A stretch of DNA of 58,561 bases from Candidatus Pacearchaeota archaeon (GTDB taxonomy: Archaea; Nanoarchaeota; Nanoarchaeia; Pacearchaeales; GW2011-AR1). The notes under the pieces are model-generated. The model was not told where the DNA came from and searched no databases. It saw only the letters and a program-made list of their open reading frames with translations. A program made the translations under genes and the position numbers. Positions 23,007 to 31,127 of this stretch are shown here, one piece after another (position 1 is the stretch's first letter; each line of letters starts with the position of its first letter). The stretch covers positions 1-58,561 of the forward strand of contig NZER01000242.1 of the NCBI GenBank assembly GCA_002690445.1, in the 5' to 3' direction.

Positions 23007-23690
23007 TCAGGGCGTAGTGCCTGGAATCTGGTCTCCGTCCTCGTCATAGGACAAGTTGACTAGCGCCTCGAACTTGGTTCCCGCTTCCGGGGTAGGGAGC
23101 TTGCGCCACTCGCGCCCCACAGCGGCGACGCCGTAGAGGTTCTTCACCAAACGAGGATCTTCGCCGTAGCGCTCCAAGTAGACACAGGATCTCACGATTC
23201 CCAGCAATCGACAGGCCCTTGAGACGTCCAGCAACGAAGTGTACCTGCCGTTCGTGGAGAGAGGCGAGGAGAGCTGGAACAGGAGGGGCGTAGAGGAAGG
23301 GACTCGGGTGGGCGTAGAGGGCGGAGCCCTCTTTTCTCCCCTGACAGGAGAGGGCGGAGGACGTCGATCCAGGAGCGCCCTAATCTCCCGAACGGTCTGC
23401 TCGGCGTCGGCGCTGCTTCCCATGGCCTCTCGCATCGTCTCCACGGCGGTGCGGTGGTCGAGGAGGTCCGGCCTCAAGTGGATGCCGCTTTTGACCATGG
23501 CCTCTCGCAGCCCCCTGCAGGCCTTGGCCACCTTCTCTGGATCGCGGCAGCGGGGTTCCAGGTCCAATAGCACCGTCGTCGCTCCCCTTAGCTCAGGCGC
23601 TTCACTGACATAGGAGAGGGCCAGCGGTGCCAGGGCCCACACCAGCAGCTCTACCTCCCTTCGCGGGTTGCTTGGGGGGCCGGTCTTCAT
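23007..23690 (-). CDS. Probable partner of ParA
   Basis: This 227-residue protein has a helical N-terminus beginning TGPPSNPRREVELL, a Pro/Ser-rich linker near residues 110-140 and a C-terminal domain with short strands. It overlaps the ParA stop by four bases, so the two are cotranslated. Position suggests a centromere-binding or adaptor protein, but no ParB motif (DGxxR) or clear helix-turn-helix is seen. Confidence 0.45.
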   Translation of the reverse strand: MKTGPPSNPRREVELLVWALAPLALSYVSEAPELRGATTVLLDLEPRCRDPEKVAKACRGLREAMVKSGIHLRPDLLDHRTAVETMREAMGSSADAEQTVREIRALLDRRPPPSPVRGEKRAPPSTPTRVPSSTPLLFQLSSPLSTNGRYTSLLDVSRACRLLGIVRSCVYLERYGEDPRLVKNLYGVAAVGREWRKLPTPEAGTKFEALVNLSYDEDGDQIPGTTP

Positions 23691-24736
23691 GATGCTGCCC
23701 CCAAGATTGCCCGCGTCTTGGCCAAGAGGGCCTGGCCTTGAGTCACACCCCGATCCTCCTTCGTCACCAGAGAGGAGACCTTCGACCCGAGAGCATCCAA
23801 ATCCACCTTGCCCTCGAAAAGCAGGGTGGAGAGCGGCGTGGCCGGATGGGAGATGCGGTCCATGAAGGCGGCGTGGAGAGTCCTGTACTCGTTTCTGGTC
23901 TTCGTGAGCATCCCCTGGTAGACCATCCGGTCCGTGTCAGCGCGAGGCACCGTCCCCGACTGGTAGATGACCGGACGGAGGAAGTGACCGGGGAAGACCT
24001 GGCACAACAGGGGGTACCAGTCGGCGTTCCTGACGCCTTCCGGCCCGTAGGGGATAGCCAGCCGATTCTTCTCCAACCGAGAGGAGTAGAGGGTCACGTC
24101 CAGGGGGCCGAGGCCGTGGGCCACCCGGAACCCGTGGTTGTCCCTCACACGCTTGAGAACCTGAACCGCTCCCTCCACGGCACGAAGCCCATCGACAGGG
24201 ATCAGCAGGTGGTCCGCCGCGTTCAGGGCGAGGGAGCCTGGCATGGAGGCGATGGCAGGCGAGGTGTCGACGAAGATGAAGTTGAAGTAGGGCCGAAGGA
24301 CGTCGAAGGCCTGCTTCAGCCGCAGAGACACTTCGGGACCACTGTACCGCGCTGCTCGCTCCAGCTGAGCCATCGTGTCGTCCAGCTTGTAATAGCCCGG
24401 AACGAGATAGAGCTTCGGCCCGAAGTGCTTGAACTTGAACCAGGTGATCTGCCGCTTGATCGTCTCGGGATTCCAGGGGTCAAGAGCGCTCTCCTCCAAA
24501 GCACCCGCGATGTTGCCGGAGAAGCGAGCAGAGTTGTGCCTCAAGAGGCCCGAGAGGTTCATCTGGGTGTCGGCATCGACGAAGAGGTTGCGGTTCCCGG
24601 CCTTGGCCGACTCACAGCCGATCATGTAGCAGGAGGTGGTCTTGCAGGACCCCCCCTTGTGGTTGAGGACGACGATGACACGACCTCTCTCTCCTCTCTT
24701 GTTGGTGGGCAGGCGTCGAGTAGGCAGAGCTGACAT
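23687..24736 (-). CDS. parA: ParA-like partition ATPase
   Basis: This encodes 349 residues with a deviant Walker A motif HKGGSCKTT (about residues 26-34), the A' motif VDADTQMNLSGLL, and Walker B IFVDTSPA followed by DHLLIPVDGL. It binds ATP and probably segregates an extrachromosomal or prophage-plasmid form, or positions virion or replication components. The ATG is at 24736 with GAGAGG upstream. A perfect TGCCA-N2-TGGCA palindrome lies 26-37 bases before the start, as expected for an autoregulated partition operon. Confidence 0.85.
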   Translation of the reverse strand: MSALPTRRLPTNKRGERGRVIVVLNHKGGSCKTTSCYMIGCESAKAGNRNLFVDADTQMNLSGLLRHNSARFSGNIAGALEESALDPWNPETIKRQITWFKFKHFGPKLYLVPGYYKLDDTMAQLERAARYSGPEVSLRLKQAFDVLRPYFNFIFVDTSPAIASMPGSLALNAADHLLIPVDGLRAVEGAVQVLKRVRDNHGFRVAHGLGPLDVTLYSSRLEKNRLAIPYGPEGVRNADWYPLLCQVFPGHFLRPVIYQSGTVPRADTDRMVYQGMLTKTRNEYRTLHAAFMDRISHPATPLSTLLFEGKVDLDALGSKVSSLVTKEDRGVTQGQALLAKTRAILGAAS

Positions 24737-24761
24737 GGCAGCCTCTCAGGCATGGGGTGAG

Positions 24762-24773
24762 TGCCAACTGGCA
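24762..24773 (-). promoter_or_regulatory. Perfect dyad operator upstream of parA
   Basis: The top strand reads TGCCA-AC-TGGCA, the best copy of the recurring dyad. An A/T-richer stretch with TTGACG and ATAAGG lies just upstream on the minus strand, so the operator would overlap the transcription start. Confidence 0.55.
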
Positions 24774-24849
24774 TAAACCCCTTATTCCTGATTTCCGCCC
24801 CCCGTCAAGCCAGAAATGGGGCCTTCTCCCCCAAAACCAGAACATTCAG

Positions 24850-24866
24850 GCCCAATAGGGCCCGTA
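24850..24866 (-). terminator. Short hairpin after nuclease gene
   Basis: GGCCC and GGGCC arms around AATA form a 5-bp stem about 10-25 bases after the nuclease stop at 24877. The following bases are only weakly T-rich, so terminator function is uncertain. Confidence 0.35.
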
Positions 24867-24876
24867 TTCTCTTTTC

Positions 24877-25332
24877 TTATCCCACTGAGTCCACGATGGC
24901 CTGAAGCATCGCCTCGGTCCACTCGGGCTTGGCGCCCCCGTCGTAGGAGTTGGCGTAGCCCATCTCGATCATCTGGTCGCCTAGTGAGACCCCGTCGATG
25001 TAGAGAGCTGCCAGGTAGCGCCCATACTTCTCGCTGCTCTTGACCTTGTGAGTCTTGATCAGGAGGTCCACGTCAGTGAGGCGGGCTCGAAGCCAGTCAC
25101 GGACGATCAGCCCTGCCTTCTTGTGCAGAGCCCGTAGAGCATCGTCTGGAATCGAGCGGCGGGTGGGACGCACTTCGGGCGTGTCGATGCCATTGACACG
25201 AAAAGCTGAGGGCTTGGGGTAGTCCAAGGCACGGTTGAAGCCCAGGTCCACGAGGAGCTTCACTGAGTCCCCGTCGTAGGCTTCTTCCGTTGCCTTGGCC
25301 GAGTAGCAATAGGGCTCGAAGGGGGTAGGCAG
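24877..25332 (-). CDS. Staphylococcal-nuclease-like (thermonuclease) protein, CTG start
   Basis: This encodes 151 residues of the SNase fold: AYDGDSVKLLVDLGF, RVNGIDTPEVR and a later SSEKYGRYLAALYIDG with typical Asp, Arg and Glu positions. No ATG, GTG or TTG fits. The chosen CTG at 25332 has AAGGAG six bases upstream and lies 16 bases after the predicted transcription start of a late-type promoter. The longer upstream frame would begin before that promoter. There is no signal peptide, so it would act on intracellular DNA or RNA. Confidence 0.65.
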   Translation of the reverse strand: MPTPFEPYCYSAKATEEAYDGDSVKLLVDLGFNRALDYPKPSAFRVNGIDTPEVRPTRRSIPDDALRALHKKAGLIVRDWLRARLTDVDLLIKTHKVKSSEKYGRYLAALYIDGVSLGDQMIEMGYANSYDGGAKPEWTEAMLQAIVDSVG

Positions 25333-25354
25333 GGGAAGCTCCTTCTGAGCGTCC

Positions 25355-25409
25355 AGAGTAGCCCAGTCGGAAGCAAGAGTAAGGGGGGCGCTCTGAGCCC
25401 AAGTGCTAC
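25355..25409 (-). promoter_or_regulatory. Late-type promoter for the nuclease gene
   Basis: GTAGCAC (25409-25403), exactly 40 bases, then GCTACTCT with -10 hexamer TACTCT (25360-25355). The GGCCCGAGG-like middle element is not evident here. Confidence 0.6.
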
Positions 25410-25903
25410 TCGGGGTGCTGGGGAAGCAAGGAGGCCAGTTCCTTCCACCCCGCCTGGCGCAGCTTGTGGATGCGAGCCTTCTCCAGATCCCCCACAGCCC
25501 TCCCCTCTCGCTCGCGTAGATCGGACAGAACACTCAGAAGGTTCAAGGCCTTCGATTCCTTGGCAGGGGGAAGGCCCGAATCCCCGAACCTCAAGTCGAA
25601 ACGCCACAAGAGGCTGTCAAGCCACTCCCGAACCTCCTCCGAAGGAGCCACAGCAATCCCCCACAGGCAAGCAGCTGCCTCTGCCTTGCCTCGCGTGATC
25701 TCGTGTGCCTTGACCTCTTCGACCAAGGTCGCCACGTGGTCCTCCGTGACCCGTGCGATGCACTTCCCGGCCACCCCCGGAGAGACAAGCCGGAAGAGGG
25801 ACACACCTGCTGTGATCAAGCTCAAGAGGCCAAAGACAGGAAAGGGAAGCGGGCCGCAGAACTCTTCCAAGAGTTCACGCCGGGATTCCTTGCACTTAGC
25901 CAC
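25406..25903 (-). CDS. Uncharacterised helical protein
   Basis: This 165-residue protein starts at a GTG. Residues 18-50 include a hydrophobic segment (FPVFGLLSLITAGVSLF) that might be membrane-associated; the remainder is helical and charged. It lies in the operon with the ParB-like and excisionase-like genes. No family recognised. Confidence 0.45.
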   Translation of the reverse strand: MAKCKESRRELLEEFCGPLPFPVFGLLSLITAGVSLFRLVSPGVAGKCIARVTEDHVATLVEEVKAHEITRGKAEAAACLWGIAVAPSEEVREWLDSLLWRFDLRFGDSGLPPAKESKALNLLSVLSDLREREGRAVGDLEKARIHKLRQAGWKELASLLPQHPE

Positions 25904-25924
25904 AGTTTCCTCCTCCCCCGAAGA

Positions 25925-26860
25925 CTATCCCACCTCGTAAAGCTTGAGGAGTCCCTTCCTGTCCAGCCTCCTGATCTCGGGGACGTTTCCCCCCTTGGGG
26001 GCTTGGATCTTGCGGAGAGTTCGGCCCTCGTGGAAGGCGTTCCAGGCGAGGACCATGTAGTTGTAGGTCTGAACCTGAGTCAAGCGGCCCTCCCGAACAC
26101 TCTTGAAGTGGCGGTGCTTCGTCAGCTTGTTCCTGAGCCGAAGCCTGGAGTCGTTCATCCCCATCCCAGCCCCTGAGCTGACTGCGTCCATGAACAGCTG
26201 CCCCTTGGACGGATCGGTCAGAAGGAACAGGAAGAAGAGAGCAGACACGACGCCAAGACTTCCCGTGACATCTCGCAGGGCCCGATCGGCACAGCAACGG
26301 TTCACCACATCTCGGAGGGTGGGGAAGACCTTCAAGAGCTGGAACCCCTCGTACTGGCTGGGACTCCCTTCAGCGCGGACAGCAGCGGGGCCCAAGAGAG
26401 CCAAGTATGTCCATCTCACGGCCGTAGCCAAGACCTTCGCGTTCCGCTCACCCCTGATGGCCAAGTTCTGCCCGAGGTTGCGCTTCCTCACCTCGTCAGT
26501 CGCGGGCATCACCTCCTTGTAGGGAAGTCCTGCCGTGACCAGGATCTTGAGGGTCACTCCCTCTTCAGCCTGGGCAGTCATCCGGTGCAGCCCGTCGAAG
26601 GCGCGTCCTTCTTCATCAAAGCCATAGCCCTGATGGGTCGTCACGAACTCTCCCCGCCGCATCCAACCCCGAATGACCCTGACCCTGTTCGTGCTGATCG
26701 TGCGGTTCGGGGGGCGGTTGGGGTCCTGAGCCCACGTAGCAGCCAAAGCAGGGGTGACCTTCACCACTCCCGCATAGACGCCGGGCTGACCCAGCAGCGG
26801 GCAAAGGTCCTGAAGGGTGAGCCCCTCGGGGATGCAGGTCGGGACAGGTCGGTTCATCAC
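25925..26860 (-). CDS. ParB/Srx-like nucleotide-binding protein
   Basis: This 311-residue protein contains FDGLHRMTAQAEEG (about residue 87), the DGxHR signature of ParB/Srx-fold phage proteins, preceded by RTISTNRVRVIRGWMRRGEF. A helical C-terminal two-thirds follows. It starts at a GTG (or the ATG three bases later) overlapping the upstream stop as GTGA. It is one of three ParB-fold genes here. Such phage proteins may regulate transcription or hydrolyse CTP; the role here is unknown. Confidence 0.65.
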   Translation of the reverse strand: MMNRPVPTCIPEGLTLQDLCPLLGQPGVYAGVVKVTPALAATWAQDPNRPPNRTISTNRVRVIRGWMRRGEFVTTHQGYGFDEEGRAFDGLHRMTAQAEEGVTLKILVTAGLPYKEVMPATDEVRKRNLGQNLAIRGERNAKVLATAVRWTYLALLGPAAVRAEGSPSQYEGFQLLKVFPTLRDVVNRCCADRALRDVTGSLGVVSALFFLFLLTDPSKGQLFMDAVSSGAGMGMNDSRLRLRNKLTKHRHFKSVREGRLTQVQTYNYMVLAWNAFHEGRTLRKIQAPKGGNVPEIRRLDRKGLLKLYEVG

Positions 26861-27297
26861 TCTTCCTCCTCAGAAGTTCTTTCTCGGTGTGCGTCACAGA
26901 GGTCTTGGGCTCTGACTGCAAGCTGCCTCTCGTAGAGGCCGGCCTTGCTCAAGATCCAGGTCCCCTTCAACTTGCCCCGAGCGCCGCAGGAGAAGCACTT
27001 GATCTCGTAGCCGCCGGCCCACATACCGTTGGGTGCATCAACCAGGGGGCTTCCACACCCGCCGCACATGAGAACTGTGGCAGGGTGCTCCTGCGGCCTG
27101 GCTCCCTGCTCCTTCTCTTCTGCCCAGGAGACAAGAGACTCCTCTCGAAAAAGGACTCGCCTCCCGACCTTCAGGTAGGGGACCTTTCCTTGTCGATACC
27201 AGGTCTTCAGGGTCTCGGGGGAGACGCACAGCAGCTTGGCCGCTGTCTTCACATCGCAGAGACGAGCACGGGAGTGTTCCCAAGGGGGTTGAGGCAA
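26857..27297 (-). CDS. Excisionase-like helix-turn-helix plus zinc ribbon
   Basis: The 146-residue product has a MerR/excisionase-type HTH near the N-terminus (VKTAAKLLCVSPETLKTWYRQ, then GKVPYLKVGRRVLFREESLVSW) and a C-terminal zinc ribbon (CGGCGSPL and CFSCGARG). The TTG at 27297 is tentative. It lies just downstream of the integrase gene, as expected for a recombination directionality factor or a lysogeny regulator. Its promoter overlaps a dyad operator. Confidence 0.65.
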   Translation of the reverse strand: MPQPPWEHSRARLCDVKTAAKLLCVSPETLKTWYRQGKVPYLKVGRRVLFREESLVSWAEEKEQGARPQEHPATVLMCGGCGSPLVDAPNGMWAGGYEIKCFSCGARGKLKGTWILSKAGLYERQLAVRAQDLCDAHRERTSEEEE

Positions 27298-27324
27298 GAG
27301 GCACCATCACGGGGTGTGCCATCT

Positions 27325-27353
27325 GTCGTAGCAAGGCAGCGGAATGCCGTCAA
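27325..27353 (-). promoter_or_regulatory. Early-type promoter with operator (excisionase-like gene)
   Basis: TTGACG (27353-27348), 17-base spacer, then GC-TACGAC (-10 hexamer 27330-27325). The dyad operator copy TGCCATCTGTCG at 27317-27328 overlaps the -10. Confidence 0.55.
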
Positions 27354-27422
27354 CCTACTCACTCCCAGGAACACTCTCCTCATCCCCCCTCACCCCTTAT
27401 GGCCCCTCCTTTTGGACCCCCC

Positions 27423-28418
27423 TCACCCCTTCTTGGCGTCCAGCTGCCTGCGGCGGCGGTCAGCCGCAGTCTCCTTCCTCGCACCCAAGTTGTCCAGGGC
27501 TTCGCTGACCACGTTGACGACCTCTCGCTTCATCTCCTCATCTGGGTGGGCGTAGCGCTGCATGGTTGCCAGATCTGAGTGCCCCAGGACGGCCATCGCT
27601 GTGAAGACGTTGATGTTCTCCTTGACCGTCATCGTCGCGAACTGGTGACGAAGTCGATGCGGGATGACTTCCTCCAGGCCCTCTACGGTCTGGATCTCAC
27701 CCCTGACGACGGCTCTCACCTGTGCAGGGGAGAGGTCAGGTCGGGTGCTGCCGGGGAGGCCCAAGCAGGGGTTGGGGAACAAGTAGCCGTCGGCTTCGGC
27801 TTCCTCGTAGAAGGGCCTGAGCAGGTCGATGGCGTCTTCTGAGAGGGGCACGAGCCGACGCTTGTCCCCCTTGCCGACTACGTCGAGAGTCCAAGTGCCC
27901 ATCGAGACAACGACATCCTCTCTCTTCACGCCGCACGCCTCAGAAATCCGGAGCCCCGTGAGGGGCAGGAGGAGCAGCACTGCCCGGATCTGGGGGTGCG
28001 TGGGGAGGTCCCAGACCGTCTGGATGTAGAGGGTGTACTGGGCAGCCGTGAGGGCGGCCCGGCTCTCCCCCTTCTTCCCGTGGGCTGCAGAGGTGAGCTT
28101 CTTCCCCGCGAACTCGGCCACCGCCTCCTCGTAGGTCAGCAGCTCTCCCGTGTGCTCGTGGTGCTGCCAGCGGAGGTAGTAGGTGACCGCGCTTCGCAGG
28201 ACCCCGATGGTCGTTCGAGCAGCCCTCGTCTTCTTGCACTGCAGCTCCTTCGAGCGCGAGGAGAGCCAGTCCACCGGAGCCTTCTTGGACCTCTCCATCG
28301 CGCGGATGGTCATGAGGTACTTCTTCTCTGTAGAGGCCCCGACTTGGATGCCCTGCTCCTCGCGGAGGAGCGTGAAGAACCCCGAGATCGGATGCGGCGG
28401 GGGCGTCGGGCGGGGCAC
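27423..28418 (-). CDS. int: Tyrosine recombinase (integrase)
   Basis: This 331-residue XerC/D-type recombinase has an N-terminal SAM-like core-binding domain (EKKYLMTIRAMERSKK) and a catalytic domain. The active-site residues are visible: Arg in LTGLRISEACG, His and Arg in IPHRLRHQFA, His in LGHSDLATMQRYAH, with the Tyr in RYAHP. The start is a GTG at 28418. A 9-8-9 inverted repeat lies 59-84 bases upstream, a strong candidate att core. It implies integration or resolution of genome multimers. Confidence 0.9.
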   Translation of the reverse strand: MPRPTPPPHPISGFFTLLREEQGIQVGASTEKKYLMTIRAMERSKKAPVDWLSSRSKELQCKKTRAARTTIGVLRSAVTYYLRWQHHEHTGELLTYEEAVAEFAGKKLTSAAHGKKGESRAALTAAQYTLYIQTVWDLPTHPQIRAVLLLLPLTGLRISEACGVKREDVVVSMGTWTLDVVGKGDKRRLVPLSEDAIDLLRPFYEEAEADGYLFPNPCLGLPGSTRPDLSPAQVRAVVRGEIQTVEGLEEVIPHRLRHQFATMTVKENINVFTAMAVLGHSDLATMQRYAHPDEEMKREVVNVVSEALDNLGARKETAADRRRRQLDAKKG

Positions 28419-28426
28419 GGGAGCAG

Positions 28427-28557
28427 TTTAACGGAAACGGGGGTGAGGTTGAGCCCCTCTTGGGATAACGGAAAGATAATGGAAATCACCTCCTTTCCAT
28501 TACCTTCATGTAAGCGGCTGAAATCACTGGTTTTTGCCCGTTTCCAAGCGTTTCCGG
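28427..28557. repeat. Integrase-adjacent repeats with candidate att core
   Basis: A perfect inverted repeat TAATGGAAA (28477-28485), 8-base spacer, TTTCCATTA (28494-28502) resembles the core of tyrosine recombinase sites. It is flanked by AACGGAAA direct repeats (28430, 28467) and inverted CGTTTCC copies (28539, 28549), which may be arm-type sites. The region is A/T-rich compared with its surroundings. From about 28557 to 28604 it becomes a GCGC-rich stretch with no gene. Confidence 0.5.
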
Positions 28558-28604
28558 CCCCGCGCGCATCGCGCGAGCATCTGCGCGGACGCGCGAGGGC
28601 GAGG

Positions 28605-28826
28605 CTACCCCCCCAGGGCAGCCCAAAGCTCCTTGCTCCGCCTCTCAGCCTCTTGCTGCCAATAGGCAGCATTGTCTCTGAGGTGAGAGTTGGCCTCACG
28701 AAGCTCCTCCAGGAGAGCCAAGGCTTCCTTCCGGTCCTCGGCCGGGCAGATGTGGCGGCGGAGGAGCCGGGCCAGCTTGTCGATGTCAGGACAGGTGTGA
28801 GCGACAGGAATAGGCTTCTTGCCCAT
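28605..28826 (-). CDS. Small helical phage protein
   Basis: The 73-residue product (start MGKKPIPVAHTCPDIDKL) is helical with a coiled-coil-like LALLEELREANSHLRDNA, a pattern common in small uncharacterised phage proteins. Its ATG shares the palindrome CATG with the divergent ATG at 28825. Confidence 0.5.
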   Translation of the reverse strand: MGKKPIPVAHTCPDIDKLARLLRRHICPAEDRKEALALLEELREANSHLRDNAAYWQQEAERRSKELWAALGG

Positions 28827-29301
28827 GAGCGGAGACCCTCGACTGGACTTCTGGGACGAAGAGATGCCCACGGGAGACTTCACCTCTCCGGGGGAGATCG
28901 ACCAGCTCATTCTCTACATCGAAGGCCTGAAGCCCAGGAAAGTCTTGGACCTGGGGATCGGGGACGGGCGCGTGGTGCTGGCATTTGCCCGAGCTTGGCC
29001 TGGAGTGACTGTCGTAGGCGTGGAGCACCACAGCTCCCGAGTCCAGCACGTCCTTCATGCAGCCACGGCAGAAGGCCTGGAGAATGTCGAGCTTCACCAC
29101 GCCGACGCGAGGTTCTGGCTGATGGAGAGGATCGACGTGGTCTTCGCCCACCAAATCACGGCAGTGACCTTGCCTCAAGCCTACCTCCCCGGCCAGACCC
29201 TGATCACGACCTACCCACTTCATCGCTTCGACAAGGAGCGGTTCGAGGTGGCCGACGAGCTGCTGGGCAACGCCCACACCTTCTGGGTCTACAAGTTCTG
29301 A
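28825..29301 (+). CDS. SAM-dependent methyltransferase-like protein
   Basis: This encodes 158 residues with a class I Rossmann methyltransferase pattern: VLDLGIGDGRVVLAFA (motif I), VVGVEHHSSRV, NVELHHADARFW and a short C-terminus. No NPPY-type base-modification motif is visible, so the target is unknown. The ATG at 28825 overlaps the divergent start; an internal ATG at 28864 is an alternative. The protein is shorter than most DNA methyltransferases. Confidence 0.65.
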   Translation: MSGDPRLDFWDEEMPTGDFTSPGEIDQLILYIEGLKPRKVLDLGIGDGRVVLAFARAWPGVTVVGVEHHSSRVQHVLHAATAEGLENVELHHADARFWLMERIDVVFAHQITAVTLPQAYLPGQTLITTYPLHRFDKERFEVADELLGNAHTFWVYKF

Positions 29302-29317
29302 GGGTCGACCTTCCCGC

Positions 29318-30274
29318 TCACCGCCCACCCCAGGGGTTCTTCACGGCCACCGTCATCTTCAACCCGTGAGGCTTGTACCTCTTTTGGATCTTGCGGAGCC
29401 CCTTGATGAACTCTGGCGTATCCACCCCCCACTCTGACCAGCCCTTCTTGGTGCGGGTGTCACGGCTGCGGTACAGCTCCGCCTTGATGATCTTGCGATC
29501 GTCGTCCCAGTCGAACATGCCGCTGGAGTGGATGAACTCGCTGCCGGGGTAGGTGTGCCCCAAGCTGTCGGTCGTGGACGGGAAGAGCTTGTCAGCAAGC
29601 TTGTAGATGTCCATCAGGGCCACGCCCACGACTCCCTTGGCGATCTGAGCCCTCTTCTTGACGTGAGCCTTCTTCTGGGCCCAATCAGCCCGAGCCTGCT
29701 TTGGGGAGCGGCCCTTCGCCCTCTGCTGGGCGTAGTAGGCACGGTAGGCACTCGCCTTCTCGGAGGGGTTCTTCTGAACGACTTCTTCTTCTTCGACAGG
29801 AACGGACCAGGCCCTGTAGCGAGCCCAGATCCTGTTCTGGGCCTCCGTCGAAGCCTCTTCCCGGGAGGCAGCCCTGACGGTCATAGGGACTCGGGTCCCC
29901 ATCCCATCGTTCAGCAGCATGACGAAGCGCCAGGTCGGGTTCCTCCGGGCAGACCGGGGGTTCTTCTTGGCCTTCTTGCTCCGCTTCCACAGCCGGTGGC
30001 TGATGATCATCGCCTTGTTGTGGTCCAGCGCGTAGCGCCCAGTGTCCTCTGAGCCTTGATAGACGTGGTACCGGACTTGGCCGGACCCCCGCTGGACCTG
30101 AGGAACGATCCGGAAGCCAGGAGCAGCGTCCACTCGGACCTGGCGCTCGGCCTGACGGCCCCAGCCACGCTTGGGGTGCTTCTTCTGGTAGCCTTCCCAC
30201 CGGCTCTCGTCCAGAGGTTTCAGACGGCGGAGCGGGTGGTCCGGCGGGTTGATCTTGACTTTGTAGACAGACAT
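29318..30274 (-). CDS. Basic RRNP virion-type protein
   Basis: This 318-residue, strongly basic protein has NP motifs at KKNP, ARRNP, QKNP and the C-terminal VKNP, and a KGRSPKQARADWAQKK module like those of the 14958 protein. A hydrophobic patch (AKGVVGVALMDIYKLA) lies near residue 220. The start is the ATG at 30274; the longer frame begins before the predicted transcript. It has its own late-type promoter. Structural or packaging role by analogy within this window only. Confidence 0.5.
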   Translation of the reverse strand: MSVYKVKINPPDHPLRRLKPLDESRWEGYQKKHPKRGWGRQAERQVRVDAAPGFRIVPQVQRGSGQVRYHVYQGSEDTGRYALDHNKAMIISHRLWKRSKKAKKNPRSARRNPTWRFVMLLNDGMGTRVPMTVRAASREEASTEAQNRIWARYRAWSVPVEEEEVVQKNPSEKASAYRAYYAQQRAKGRSPKQARADWAQKKAHVKKRAQIAKGVVGVALMDIYKLADKLFPSTTDSLGHTYPGSEFIHSSGMFDWDDDRKIIKAELYRSRDTRTKKGWSEWGVDTPEFIKGLRKIQKRYKPHGLKMTVAVKNPWGGR

Positions 30275-30294
30275 GGAAGGCTCTCCGAGAAGCC

Positions 30295-30349
30295 ACCGTA
30301 CCCTGTGGCACCCCGTAGGGCCGTGAGATCCTGACCCTTCGAGTGCCAC
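30295..30349 (-). promoter_or_regulatory. Late-type promoter, interleaved (minus)
   Basis: GTGGCAC (30349-30343), exactly 40 bases, then GGTACGGT with -10 hexamer TACGGT (30300-30295); GGCCCTACGG at the middle position. It drives the 29318-30274 gene and interlocks with the plus-strand copy at 30305-30359. Confidence 0.55.
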
Positions 30350-30359
30350 GAGCTACTCT
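30305..30359 (+). promoter_or_regulatory. Late-type promoter, interleaved (plus), predicted leaderless
   Basis: GTGGCAC (30305-30311), exactly 40 bases, then GCTACTCT with -10 hexamer TACTCT (30354-30359). The predicted +1 is 30366, the A of the ATG of the next gene. Confidence 0.6.
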
Positions 30360-30365
30360 GAAGCC

Positions 30366-31127
30366 ATGCGACGCAAGACCCGCCGAAACCCACCGGGGGA
30401 CGACCCGAAGATCACCCTGACAGCTTTCATCAGCTCTCGGGGAGACATGGCTTGGCTGCGGCGGAAGATCCAAGCAGCTCCACCCTCCTTTGACAAGGAA
30501 GATCTGTTCCAGCAGACCGAACTTTTCCTCTACGAGATGGTCAGCAGGGGCGCTGTGTCCTTGCCGAGGCTGCGGGTCTCCCGCTGGAAGGAGCTGTCCC
30601 TTCTTGCCCTCGCCCAGGCGAAGAAGGCTCTGAGGTCCGACGCTTACTTCAAGGAAGTGCCGATCACTGTGGGAGTAGCCGGCTCGGAGAAGGAGCTGAC
30701 GGAACACCCAGCAGTGAGAAGAAAGGCAGCAGAAGAGTGGACTCCTTCCGAAGAGAAGGTGGAGGTCGCCCGAAGGCTGCCCTCTCTCCTCGACCACCTC
30801 GACCAAGCGAGAGGAACACAGCGCGTCGTCTTGCTCCTCTACTTCGCGGATGTCTGGGCCGGGTCGAACAGCATCTCAGCCTCCCTGCAAGCTGACGGGT
30901 ATCTAGTCCGGGCAAGGAAGCTCGAAGACGCGGTGGAGGAAGCGGAGAGCTACCTCCCCTACAACGCCGTCGAACTGGCCGGCCCCTATGGGTACTCTGC
31001 TTTTGACATCCAGCGAACTGTGGGAGCCGACTTGGCGGCCATCAACGAGTACGTCGCAGGTGTTCAGGACCTGTTCTCTCAGGACATCAAGGCCGTGCGA
31101 GCGTCTCCCTGGGCGCGGCCCCGTTGA
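30366..31127 (+). CDS. Uncharacterised RRNP protein with helical core
   Basis: The 253-residue product begins RRKTRRNPPGDD and then is mostly helical. The middle (DLFQQTELFLYEM, then RLPSLLDHLDQARGTQRVVLLLYFADVW) vaguely recalls sigma-factor region 2 and 4 helices, but the match is too weak to assign. It is monocistronic, with a predicted leaderless mRNA, and its 3' end overlaps the convergent gene at 31087 by 41 bases. Confidence 0.45.
   Translation: MRRKTRRNPPGDDPKITLTAFISSRGDMAWLRRKIQAAPPSFDKEDLFQQTELFLYEMVSRGAVSLPRLRVSRWKELSLLALAQAKKALRSDAYFKEVPITVGVAGSEKELTEHPAVRRKAAEEWTPSEEKVEVARRLPSLLDHLDQARGTQRVVLLLYFADVWAGSNSISASLQADGYLVRARKLEDAVEEAESYLPYNAVELAGPYGYSAFDIQRTVGADLAAINEYVAGVQDLFSQDIKAVRASPWARPR

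Noticed and set aside
30366..31127. Sigma-factor assignment for the 253-residue protein
   Set aside because: Only a loose helical resemblance; no recognisable region 2.4 or 4.2 residues.
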